From: Actinomycetota bacterium
GTDB lineage: Bacteria > Actinomycetota > Thermoleophilia > Gaiellales > Gaiellaceae
Assembly (NCBI GenBank): GCA_003170995.1
Contig: PMXT01000041.1
Location: 386 to 5,448 of the forward strand
Direction of reading: 5' to 3'
DNA length: 5,063 nt
Each line of letters begins with the position of its first letter. Positions within the stretch are counted from its first letter, which is position 1. The position numbers and the translations under genes were made by a program. Positions 1 to 5,063 of this stretch are shown here, piece by piece. The notes below the pieces were generated by a model that was given only the letters and a program-made list of their open reading frames with translations, was not told the DNA's origin and ran no database searches.

Positions 1-125
1 TCGGCGGTTACCTTCGCTTCGGCAACGGGCTTCGTCTTCTCGGCCACGGTTTTGACCTTAGCCGCGGACTTCGCCTTTTCGGCGGTTATCTTCGCCTCGG
101 CAACGGGCTTCGTCGTCTCGGCCAC
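1..125 (-). repeat. 78-bp (26-codon) tandem repeat in the rpsC tail, cut by the window edge
   Basis: Positions 1-47 match 79-125 at 44 of 47 bases, an exact offset of 78 bases and hence 26 codons. The repeat unit in the protein is residues 330-355, beginning [18 protein letters not shown]; the next copy begins at 356 as [15 protein letters not shown] and is cut off by the edge. Of the three differences, two change residues (T/K and I/V) and one is silent. The length being a multiple of three keeps the S3 frame. More copies may lie beyond the edge. Confidence 0.9.
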
Positions 126-1112
126 AGGCTTGGGCTTCTCGATAGTGGTCTTGGGCTTCTCTGCCTTGACCTCGGGCTTCGCGGCTACGACCTCCGGCTT
201 CTCGACCGGAGCTACGGGCACTTCTACAGCAGCTGCAGCCTGCGACGCCGCCTCAGCCGGCTTGACCGAAGCATCGGGACGCGGTCGACCTGGGCTCTCT
301 TGACCGCGAGAGCCTGAGCGACGTCGCTTGCGGACGGGCCCGAGTCCCTCTCGATCGACACTGCGCCCGCGACCGCTTTCGCGACCGCCCGCGAGCCCCG
401 CGCCGCCGCCAGAGCCCTTGCGCCGAGCTTGATCCTGCTCACCCAGCCGCGACTCGCGACCGCCCGCAAGCCCCTCGTAACCCTCGGGCATGATCTCGCC
501 CTTGTTGATCCAAACCTTGACGCCAATGCGACCGAAGGTCGTGCGAGCCTCGGTGAAGCCGTAGTCGATGTCGGCTCGGATGGTGTGCAGCGGCACTCGA
601 CCCTCGGAGTAGCTCTCCGAGCGGCTCATCTCCGTGCCACCGAGGCGACCAGAGCAGGCGATCTTGATGCCCTGCGCTCCCGAGCGAATGCCCGAAGCCA
701 GCGCGCGCTTCATGGCGCGACGGAAGCTGACCCGGTTCTGGAGCTGCTCCGCGACCGACTGGGCAACCAGTTTCGCGTCGAGCTCGGGCCGCTTGATCTC
801 GTTGATGTTGATGTGAACATTCTTGTGGGTGATGGCATGCAGCTCGCGACGCAAAGCGTCGACCTCGACGCCGGACTTGCCGATTACGATTCCCGGACGC
901 GCTGTGTAGATATCCACGGTCACGCGCTGCTTGTCCTTCCGAATGAGGATGTCCGAAAGCCCGGCATGAGCGAGCTTGCCGTAGATGTGATCGCGGATCC
1001 GCACGTCCTCGATCAGCCAGCTCGAGAACTCCTTCGGACCGGCGAACCAGTTCGACTTCCAGTCGTGTATGACGCCGACGCGAAGACCGCCCGGATGGAC
1101 CTTCTGACCCAT
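1..1112 (-). CDS. rpsC: 30S ribosomal protein S3 with very long C-terminal extension (partial)
   Basis: S3 is a 30S head protein at the mRNA entry channel. With S4 and S5 it forms the mRNA helicase. Reading from ATG at 1112 the frame stays open to the window edge, giving 370 complete codons. The start [13 protein letters not shown] is the conserved N-terminus. The KH type 2 domain has GIVIGKSG with the GxxG loop at 78-81. The C-terminal domain has FRRAMKR with R131, R132 and K135 at the positions linked to helicase activity in E. coli, then [14 protein letters not shown] (153-166), [15 protein letters not shown] (171-185) and [11 protein letters not shown] (196-206). The ordinary fold ends near 210. 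E. coli S3 stops at 233, whereas here the chain continues for at least 160 residues: an Arg/Gly-rich part (about 213-275) and then an Ala/Lys/Pro/Glu-rich part with repeats (about 283-370). The tail keeps strong G/C third positions. The true stop and the next gene (rplP is usual) lie outside the window. Confidence 0.97.
   Translation of the reverse strand, partial: MGQKVHPGGLRVGVIHDWKSNWFAGPKEFSSWLIEDVRIRDHIYGKLAHAGLSDILIRKDKQRVTVDIYTARPGIVIGKSGVEVDALRRELHAITHKNVHININEIKRPELDAKLVAQSVAEQLQNRVSFRRAMKRALASGIRSGAQGIKIACSGRLGGTEMSRSESYSEGRVPLHTIRADIDYGFTEARTTFGRIGVKVWINKGEIMPEGYEGLAGGRESRLGEQDQARRKGSGGGAGLAGGRESGRGRSVDREGLGPVRKRRRSGSRGQESPGRPRPDASVKPAEAASQAAAAVEVPVAPVEKPEVVAAKPEVKAEKPKTTIEKPKPVAETTKPVAEAKITAEKAKSAAKVKTVAEKTKPVAEAKVTA
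379..474 (-). repeat. Direct repeat encoding GLAGGRES twice in the rpsC tail
   Basis: Positions 379-399 and 454-474 are identical at 20 of 21 bases, offset by 75 bases (25 codons). They encode the same octapeptide GLAGGRES at residues 214-221 and 239-246 of S3. The repeat lies at the start of the extension, immediately after the conserved S3 fold, and is in frame. Confidence 0.85.
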
Positions 1113-1114
1113 GC

Positions 1115-1762
1115 CTACTCCTCTTCCTTCTTGCTATCTGGCTTACGCCTCGTCGCCGCTTTCGGCTTGGCCTCACCCTGATCGGTTTTCTTGCCGCGCG
1201 GCTTGGCAGTGGCCTTTCTCGGCACCTTCGGCTTTGCCTTGCCAGGCTGCTCGGCTAGCTTGGCCTCGCCTACGGCGGGTTTGGTCTTCGCAGCGGCCTC
1301 CGGCTCCGAGGTCACCTCAGTGCTCGCTTCGGGCGCCACCTTTCCTACCTCGTCTGCGACCGGCGCAGCGGGCCTCGGCGGCTTGACGACTTCACTCGGC
1401 GCCGTGAGCGACGCCAGCTTGATCGTGATGTGGCAGGTTCCCTTGACGATTCGATCGGCGCGACCGCGAGCCCGCGGCTTCCAGCGCTTCATGCCCGGGC
1501 CTTCGTCCGCATAGCAGGCGGAGATGACCATATCGTCGCCGTAGAAGCCGTGATTGGCCTCGGCGTTGGCGACGGCCGAGCGCAGTACTTTATCGATCTC
1601 GCGTGCGACGTCTCGAGTCGAGAAGGCGAGAACGGTTCGCGCCTCCGGCACGCCGCGTCCGCGAATCGTGTCCAGCACGAGCCGCGCCTTGCGCGCCGAG
1701 CAGTGAACCCACTTAGCCTGAGCCCGCACTTCGGAGATTGTTGTTTCTTGCGTCTTTGCCAT
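1115..1762 (-). CDS. rplV: 50S ribosomal protein L22 with long C-terminal tail
   Basis: L22 binds several 23S rRNA domains, and its beta-hairpin lines the exit tunnel opposite L4. Residues 1-118 are the ordinary L22 fold: [21 protein letters not shown] (15-35), a central helix region with [11 protein letters not shown] (62-72), and the tunnel hairpin [19 protein letters not shown] (90-108) followed by the strand THITI-like CHITIKL. From about residue 120 to 215 comes an extension rich in Ala, Lys, Pro and Glu with no visible fold; it becomes increasingly basic and ends KKEEE. Typical bacterial L22 is about 110-120 residues, so this one is nearly double. The frame is open without interruption, the codon style matches the core, and the last Glu codons form the ribosome binding site of rpsC, so the tail is real coding sequence. 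It probably lies on the 50S outer surface (inference). The start is ATG, 10 bases after the rpsS stop. Confidence 0.97.
   Translation of the reverse strand: MAKTQETTISEVRAQAKWVHCSARKARLVLDTIRGRGVPEARTVLAFSTRDVAREIDKVLRSAVANAEANHGFYGDDMVISACYADEGPGMKRWKPRARGRADRIVKGTCHITIKLASLTAPSEVVKPPRPAAPVADEVGKVAPEASTEVTSEPEAAAKTKPAVGEAKLAEQPGKAKPKVPRKATAKPRGKKTDQGEAKPKAATRRKPDSKKEEE
1118..1123 (-). promoter_or_regulatory. Shine-Dalgarno of rpsC within the rplV 3' end
   Basis: GAGGAG, formed by the last two Glu codons of L22, precedes the rpsC ATG by 5 bases with the rplV TAG stop in between. The two cistrons are separated by only 2 bases, so termination on rplV and initiation on rpsC occur at practically the same place. 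Confidence 0.8.
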
Positions 1763-1772
1763 CTCGCTGGTC

Positions 1773-2057
1773 TCAGTGCCTCTTCACTTTCGCCTGGCGA
1801 TCGCCGGCATGACCGCGGAAGGTGCGCGTGAGGGCGAACTCGCCCAGCTTGTGCCCGACCATGGCCTCGTCGATGAACACCGGCACGTGCTTGCGCCCGT
1901 CATAGACGGCGATCGTGTGCCCGACCATCTCCGGGAAGATGGTCGAAGTACGCGACCACGTCTTGATGACCTGCTTGCCGCCGGAAGCGTTCAGCTTCTT
2001 GACCCGCTGCAGCAGGCGCTCTTCCACAAACGGCCCTTTCTTTGACGATCTACTCAC
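1773..2057 (-). CDS. rpsS: 30S ribosomal protein S19
   Basis: S19 lies in the 30S head, pairs with S13 and contacts the A-site tRNA and bridge B1a. The product is 94 residues, the usual size. Conserved features are RSSKKGPFV (3-11), [19 protein letters not shown] (33-51), [11 protein letters not shown] (52-62), and [18 protein letters not shown] (66-83), followed by a short basic tail. The start is GTG; a GAGAGAGGG stretch lies roughly 10 bases upstream and no better-placed ATG gives the conserved N-terminus. It follows rplB by 52 bases and precedes rplV by 10 bases. The site before rplV is weak, so rplV probably relies on coupling to rpsS translation (inference). Confidence 0.98.
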   Translation of the reverse strand: MSRSSKKGPFVEERLLQRVKKLNASGGKQVIKTWSRTSTIFPEMVGHTIAVYDGRKHVPVFIDEAMVGHKLGEFALTRTFRGHAGDRQAKVKRH

Positions 2058-2109
2058 GCTTCAGATCCCTCTCTCTAGCTCGATCTCGACAGCCTGGCGC
2101 CCGAGCGCG

Positions 2110-2955
2110 TCAACGGCTTCTTTCCTTGCCGCGCCTGCGCGGGCGGACGATCAAATTGTTCGATTCCTTGTGCTTGTGACGCGTGCGCTTGCCAAGCGTG
2201 GGCACGCCCCACGGGGTCACCGGATGGCGCCCACCCTTCGACTTGCCCTCGCCGCCGCCGTGCGGGTGATCGACCGGGTTCATGGCCGAGCCGCGTACCG
2301 TGGGGCGTATTCCGCGCCAGCGGCTACGTCCCGCCTTGCCTCCCGTGATATTCGAATGGTCGACGTTCCCGACCTGGCCGATCGTAGCCCGGCAGGTGAG
2401 CGGTATGCGGCGCATCTCACCCGAAGGCAGACGCAGCACGCCGTAGGGATCGTCTTTGGCGACCAACTGCACGCTCGAGCCGGCGCTGCGCGCGATCTGG
2501 CCGCCCTTGCCCGGCTTCAACTCAACGTTGTGCAGCATCGTGCCGGTGGGGATGTTGGCGATCGGCAGGGCGTTTCCGGGCTTGATATCGGCGCTCGGGC
2601 CGGACTCGACGAACGCGCCCACAGTCAGGCCGGCCGGAGCCAGGATGTAGGCCTTGGCGCCATCGGCGTAGTGCAGGAGCGCGATACGCGCCGAGCGGTT
2701 GGGGTCGTACTCGATAGCTGCCACCTTGGCCGGAATGCCGTCCTTGAGCCGCTTGAAGTCGACGAGACGGTAGCGACGCTTGTGCCCACCGCCCTGGTGA
2801 CGAGTCGTGATACGACCGTAGACGTTGCGGCCGCCCTTTCTCTTAACGGGCTCGAGCAAACTCTTCTCGGGGGTGTCCTTCGTGATCTCGTCAAAGGTCG
2901 CGACCGACATGAAACGGCGTCCCGGCGTGGTCGGCTTGTATCTGCGCACTGGCAT
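2110..2955 (-). CDS. rplB: 50S ribosomal protein L2
   Basis: L2 is a core 50S protein needed for subunit association, tRNA binding and peptidyl transfer. The product is 281 residues, a little longer than the 273 of E. coli. The N-terminus carries the family signature YKPTTPGRR (6-14) and the [12 protein letters not shown] segment. [23 protein letters not shown] (41-63) leads into the OB-fold domain. The SH3-like domain follows, and then the conserved [13 protein letters not shown] (226-238); the His at 230 corresponds to the functionally important His229 of E. coli. The basic C-terminus ends [14 protein letters not shown]. The start is ATG with an AGGA-containing purine stretch about 10 bases upstream in the 18-base gap after rplW. 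The 52-base gap to rpsS is the largest between genes inside the S10 cluster. Confidence 0.99.
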   Translation of the reverse strand: MPVRRYKPTTPGRRFMSVATFDEITKDTPEKSLLEPVKRKGGRNVYGRITTRHQGGGHKRRYRLVDFKRLKDGIPAKVAAIEYDPNRSARIALLHYADGAKAYILAPAGLTVGAFVESGPSADIKPGNALPIANIPTGTMLHNVELKPGKGGQIARSAGSSVQLVAKDDPYGVLRLPSGEMRRIPLTCRATIGQVGNVDHSNITGGKAGRSRWRGIRPTVRGSAMNPVDHPHGGGEGKSKGGRHPVTPWGVPTLGKRTRHKHKESNNLIVRPRRRGKERSR

Positions 2956-2973
2956 CTCGCTCGATCCTCTCTC

Positions 2974-3270
2974 CTAGACCTGGGCGCTCTGGAAGATTTC
3001 GATGGTGTGACCTTCGCGCAACTTCACGATGGCCTTCTTCCAGCCAGGCCGACGGCCGCGACTCGCGCCACGCCGCTTCGGCTTGGACGGTACCGAGACG
3101 ATGTTGACCGACTCGACCTCTACGTCGAACTGCGCCTCCACGGCCTGGCGCACCTGCAACTTGTGGGCGTCTGGATGCACGCGGAAGCAATACTGGCGCC
3201 CGTTGATCATGTGGTAGCTCTTCTCCGAGACCACAGGCGCTATCAAGATTTGGGTCGGATCCAGCTTCAC
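2974..3270 (-). CDS. rplW: 50S ribosomal protein L23
   Basis: L23 sits at the mouth of the peptide exit tunnel and is the docking site for trigger factor and the signal recognition particle. The product is 98 residues, the usual length. It has the N-terminal PVVSEKS motif (12-18), whose Glu16 corresponds to the glutamate used for trigger-factor docking in E. coli. A YCFRVHPDAHK strand comes next, then QAVEAQFDVEVESVNIV (42-58), and then a basic loop, KPKRRGASRGRRPGWKKA (63-80), that threads into rRNA. The start is GTG, overlapping the rplD stop. The gene ends 18 bases before rplB. Nothing unusual in length or composition. Confidence 0.98.
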   Translation of the reverse strand: MKLDPTQILIAPVVSEKSYHMINGRQYCFRVHPDAHKLQVRQAVEAQFDVEVESVNIVSVPSKPKRRGASRGRRPGWKKAIVKLREGHTIEIFQSAQV

Positions 3271-3941
3271 TTCGGCTCCTCCCTGCGTGGAGCTGCCTCG
3301 GCCTTGGTCTGAACGAGCGGTAGCGAAGCCTCGCTGACCAGTAACGAGCGAGCCCAGACCAGGGCCACCACTTCCAGCTCGCTAGGCGGAATCACCAGCG
3401 TTCGGGGAAGGTTGCGGAAGCTCTTCACGAGTGCCTCTTCGTCGGGCTGAGCGACGATCAGGAGTGGTAGCTCGTGCTGCCAGTTGGCGAGTAGATCGAG
3501 CGCCCTCTTCGTCGACGGCTCAGTCAGAGCCGCCCCGTCGATAACGGCGATCGACCCGCGCCGGGCGTGCTCCGAAAGTGCGCCTGCAAGCGCCGCTCGG
3601 CGTTCCTTGCGGTTGACCTTGAACCCGAAGTCACGGGCAACGGGCGCGAAGGCGACGCCGCCGCCAGTCCAGTGGGGTGCTCGGGTAGTTCCCTGCCGCG
3701 CCCGGCCGGTGCCCTTTTGCCGCCAGGGCTTGGAGCGACCGCCGGCAACCATCCCGCGACTCTTGGTTCCGCGCGTACCCTGGCGCGCGGCTGCCAGCTC
3801 GGCCCGCACGACCTGGTGAAGCAGGTGCGGCTTAGCCTCGGCAGCGAATACCGTCCGGCTCAGTGAGACTTCGCCCGAGGCCTTCCCGGGCGCAAGGAGC
3901 GGAGCCGTGAGCTGCCGCTCACGCGCTTGCTCGGGGCTCAT
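3267..3941 (-). CDS. rplD: 50S ribosomal protein L4
   Basis: L4 binds 23S rRNA early in assembly, and its long loop lines the narrow part of the peptide exit tunnel together with L22. In E. coli it also represses the S10 operon. The product is 224 residues, slightly longer than the E. coli protein. The tunnel loop is clear at about 55-100: GTRGTKSRGMVAGGRSKPWRQ, the conserved KGTGRARQG (76-84), then APHWTGGGVAFAP (88-100). The C-terminal domain follows (about 110-205) and ends with a short charged tail, KAEAAPRREEPK. The ATG overlaps the rplC stop as ATGA. The gene's own TGA overlaps the GTG of rplW by 4 bases. The autoregulatory role in this organism is not shown by the sequence; the only candidate target seen is the hairpin before rpsJ. 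Confidence 0.98.
   Translation of the reverse strand: MSPEQARERQLTAPLLAPGKASGEVSLSRTVFAAEAKPHLLHQVVRAELAAARQGTRGTKSRGMVAGGRSKPWRQKGTGRARQGTTRAPHWTGGGVAFAPVARDFGFKVNRKERRAALAGALSEHARRGSIAVIDGAALTEPSTKRALDLLANWQHELPLLIVAQPDEEALVKSFRNLPRTLVIPPSELEVVALVWARSLLVSEASLPLVQTKAEAAPRREEPK
3276..3283 (-). promoter_or_regulatory. Shine-Dalgarno of rplW inside the rplD 3' end
   Basis: GGGAGGAG lies 5 bases before the rplW GTG and is made from the Glu-Glu codons near the C-terminus of L4. It is one of the strongest ribosome binding sites in the window and decides in favour of the GTG start that overlaps the rplD stop (GTGA). Confidence 0.8.
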
Positions 3942-4558
3942 CTCGCCTCCTCGCGGATCTCGACGATGCCGTTCTTCGGGCCAGGTACGGCGCCCTTGAT
4001 CATGATCACGTTCTGCTCAGCGTCGATGTCGTGCACCGTCAGGCCGACCTGCGTCACTCGCTTGCCACCCATGCGCCCGGCCATACGCATACCCTTGAAC
4101 ACGCGTGAGGGCCACGCCGAGGCGCCGATTGATCCGGGTTTGCGAACGTTGTGCGAGCCGTGCGACTTCGGGCCACTCTTGAAGTTGTGACGCTTGATCG
4201 TGCCTTGGAAGCCCTTACCGATCCCTATCCCCGCGACCTTGACCTTGTCGCCGGCCTGGAAGATCTCGACAGTGACAGTGTCTCCGCTGGCCAACTCGCT
4301 CGGGCCGCGGAATTCGACCAGATGCCGATGTGCGCTGGTGGCAGACTTGCTCAGGTGGCCAAGCTCGCCCTTTGTGAGCTTGCGCTCGGCAACCGGCTCG
4401 AAAGCGAGCTGAATCGCCTCGTAGCCGTCGATCTCGGGCTTTCTCACCTGCACGACCGGGCAGGGGCCAGCCTCGATCACGGTCACCGGCGTAACGACTC
4501 CGCTCTCCGGGTCGAAGAGCTGAGTCATTCCGAGCTTCCTTCCGACTATCCCTTTCAC
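3938..4558 (-). CDS. rplC: 50S ribosomal protein L3
   Basis: L3 is one of the first proteins bound to 23S rRNA, and its extended loop reaches the peptidyl-transferase centre. The product is 206 residues, normal for bacteria. It starts MKGIVGRKLGMTQLF (conserved), has the GKGFQGTIKRHNF motif (114-126), and then GSIGASAWPSRVFKG (142-156) leading into MAGRMGGKRVT. The glutamine that PrmB methylates in E. coli L3 (near residue 150, in GSIGQNQTPG) is replaced here by Ala/Ser, so that modification is not expected. The start is GTG with GGGAG (4568-4572) 9 bases upstream. It follows rpsJ by 19 bases, and its TGA stop overlaps the rplD ATG (ATGA), which favours coupled translation of L3 and L4. Confidence 0.98.
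   Translation of the reverse strand: MKGIVGRKLGMTQLFDPESGVVTPVTVIEAGPCPVVQVRKPEIDGYEAIQLAFEPVAERKLTKGELGHLSKSATSAHRHLVEFRGPSELASGDTVTVEIFQAGDKVKVAGIGIGKGFQGTIKRHNFKSGPKSHGSHNVRKPGSIGASAWPSRVFKGMRMAGRMGGKRVTQVGLTVHDIDAEQNVIMIKGAVPGPKNGIVEIREEAR
3946..3952 (-). promoter_or_regulatory. Shine-Dalgarno of rplD inside the rplC 3' end
   Basis: GAGGAGG lies 4 bases before the rplD ATG. It is formed by the two Glu codons and the following Ala codon at the C-terminus of L3 (REEAR). It supports the ATG start that overlaps the rplC stop. Confidence 0.75.
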
Positions 4559-4577
4559 GTCTGGTTTCTCCCGGCCC

Positions 4578-4886
4578 TCAGAGTTTGATCTCGATGTCGA
4601 TCCCCGCCGGCAAGTCGAGTCGCATCAGCGAGTCAACCGTCTTCGGGGTAGGAGAGTGAATATCGATCAAGCGCTTGTGCGTCCGCACCTCGAAATGCTC
4701 GCGCGAATCCTTGTCCTTGAAGGGACTGCGGATCACGCAGTAGACGTTGCGCTCGGTGGGCAGGGGAACGGGACCGGTGATTGTCGCACCGGTGCGCTGC
4801 GCGGTTTCGACGATCTGCGAAGCAGAGCGATCGAGCTGCTGATAGTCGTAGCCCTTGAGGCGAATACGGATCTTGTGCTGTGGCAA
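4578..4886 (-). CDS. rpsJ: 30S ribosomal protein S10 (NusE)
   Basis: S10 is a 30S head protein near the A-site side. As NusE it also pairs with NusB in transcription antitermination and with NusG in coupling transcription to translation. The protein is 102 residues, the normal length. Conserved landmarks are [10 protein letters not shown] (5-14), the GPVPLPT segment that starts the extended loop (38-44), and [19 protein letters not shown] (58-76), followed by a typical C-terminus ending in the hydrophobic IDIEIKL. The start codon is TTG, supported by CAGGAG at 8 bases and by a stop codon a short way upstream. It is the first gene of the S10 cluster, 90 bases after tuf and 19 bases before rplC. 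The rare start codon and the hairpin upstream suggest translation may be tuned at this first cistron (inference). Confidence 0.98.
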   Translation of the reverse strand: MPQHKIRIRLKGYDYQQLDRSASQIVETAQRTGATITGPVPLPTERNVYCVIRSPFKDKDSREHFEVRTHKRLIDIHSPTPKTVDSLMRLDLPAGIDIEIKL

Positions 4887-4976
4887 GCCTACGGCTCCTG
4901 GTTAGTGGGAGAGGTGTCCGGGCGCCGCTGTGGCTCCACTTCGACCTCTCCCTTGTTCAACGCTTCCGTTTTTTCC
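4887..4976 (-). promoter_or_regulatory. tuf-rpsJ intergenic leader with nested inverted repeat
   Basis: This 90-base spacer is the longest non-coding stretch in the window. It contains a perfect 9-bp inverted repeat, GGGAGAGGT (4944-4952 on the minus strand) and ACCTCTCCC (4907-4915), enclosing 28 bases. A smaller inverted repeat, GTGG/CCAC at 4930-4939, and a GGCGCC palindrome lie inside the loop. No run of T follows the second arm, so it does not look like a standard intrinsic terminator. A GGGAAAAAACGG run lies just after the tuf stop. In E. coli the S10 operon leader folds into hairpins through which L4 represses its own operon, and a similar role here is possible but not shown. I saw no convincing -35/-10 pair; a TTGAAC at the left-arm side has no matching -10. 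Confidence 0.5.
4895..4900 (-). promoter_or_regulatory. Shine-Dalgarno of rpsJ, fixes the TTG start
   Basis: CAGGAG reads on the minus strand 8 bases before the TTG at 4886-4884. An in-frame TAA lies only six codons upstream of the TTG, and no ATG or GTG occurs between them. The TTG is therefore the only start that gives a full-length S10. Confidence 0.8.
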
Positions 4977-5063
4977 CTACTCGATGATCTCTGTGACAGC
5001 ACCGGCGCCGACGGTGCGTCCGCCCTCGCGAATCGCGAAGCGGAGGCCCTGAACCATGGCGAT
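4977..5063 (-). CDS. tuf: Elongation factor Tu, C-terminal 28 residues (partial)
   Basis: EF-Tu is the cytoplasmic GTPase that carries aminoacyl-tRNA to the ribosomal A site. Only the end of the gene is present: the frame is open from the right edge of the window to a TAG stop. The visible residues include LRFAIREGGRTVGAG followed by a short acidic end (TEIIE). This is the highly conserved last strand of EF-Tu domain 3, so the family call is secure although the GTPase domain lies outside the window. It lies 90 bases upstream of rpsJ on the same strand, the standard position of the tuf copy that ends the str operon (rpsL-rpsG-fusA-tuf). Whether a second tuf exists elsewhere in the genome cannot be seen. 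Confidence 0.96.
   Translation of the reverse strand: MAMVQGLRFAIREGGRTVGAGAVTEIIE

Noticed and set aside
1..239. Histone H1-like or TonB-like separate gene suggested by the AKPE-rich repeats
   Set aside because: The stretch is in the same uninterrupted frame as S3, has no start codon with a ribosome binding site of its own, and no stop separates it from the S3 core.
52..303. Plus-strand open frame resembling a Ser/Gly/Ala/Phe-rich hydrophobic repeat protein
   Set aside because: It is the reverse complement of the AKPE-rich S3 tail; Lys and Glu codons read backwards give Phe, Leu and Ser. The S3 frame is continuous with a conserved protein and explains the repeats better.
429..1181. 250-codon plus-strand and 245-codon minus-strand open frames overlapping rpsC
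   Set aside because: Both lie over the clearly conserved S3 coding frame in the wrong frames. Composition and lack of motifs mark them as shadows.
2058..2109. Extra small gene or hairpin in the rplB-rpsS gap
   Set aside because: The gap is only 52 bases. A possible GCTCG/CGAGC pairing is short with a long loop, and no open frame with a conserved product fits.
1915..3312. 465-codon open frame on the plus strand opposite rpsS, rplB and rplW
   Set aside because: It is the antisense shadow of conserved ribosomal genes. High GC content at third positions removes stops on the opposite strand, and the translation is Arg/Ala/Leu-rich with no recognisable family.
4907..4952. Rho-independent terminator after tuf
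   Set aside because: The stem has a large 28-base loop and is not followed by a T run on the minus strand, so a standard intrinsic terminator is not supported.
4930..4960. Possible promoter before rpsJ (TTGAAC as -35)
   Set aside because: No TATAAT-like hexamer occurs at 16-18 bases downstream; the region there is G/C-rich and forms the inverted repeat.

Overview
The window is a segment of a bacterial ribosomal-protein operon, read entirely from the minus strand (right to left in these coordinates). In transcription order it holds the last 28 codons of tuf (EF-Tu), then rpsJ (S10), rplC (L3), rplD (L4), rplW (L23), rplB (L2), rpsS (S19), rplV (L22) and the first 370 codons of rpsC (S3), which runs off the left edge. 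This is the classic junction of the str operon (which ends in tuf) with the S10 operon. Gene order is fully conserved, and no RNA gene, mobile element, CRISPR array or phage-like sequence was seen.

The organism is a GC-rich bacterium with strong G/C preference at third codon positions. Sequence style (S10, the L3 segment GSIGASAWPSRVFKG, the EF-Tu tail) and the long Ala/Lys/Pro/Glu-rich tails on L22 and S3 suggest a deltaproteobacterial or myxobacterial-type lineage. That is inference from memory of these families, not a search result.

Layout: tuf and rpsJ are separated by 90 bases containing a nested inverted repeat that could be a leader or attenuator structure. From rpsJ onward the genes are packed tightly. 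rplC/rplD and rplD/rplW overlap by 4 bases, rplV and rpsC are 2 bases apart, rpsS and rplV 10 apart, and the largest gap inside the S10 cluster is 52 bases (rplB to rpsS). Four of the eight visible start codons are not ATG: TTG for rpsJ, and GTG for rplC, rplW and rpsS. At three junctions the Shine-Dalgarno sequence is made from Glu-Glu codons at the C-terminus of the upstream protein, so translation is probably coupled.

The genes encode parts of both ribosomal subunits plus the elongation factor that delivers aminoacyl-tRNA. S10, S19 and S3 belong to the 30S head. L3, L4, L23, L2 and L22 belong to the 50S core and the exit tunnel. The only clearly unusual content is at the left end. L22 is about twice normal length, and S3 carries at least about 160 extra residues: an Arg/Gly-rich stretch followed by an Ala/Lys/Pro/Glu-rich stretch containing a 78-bp tandem repeat. 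No new biological system is evident beyond these extensions.
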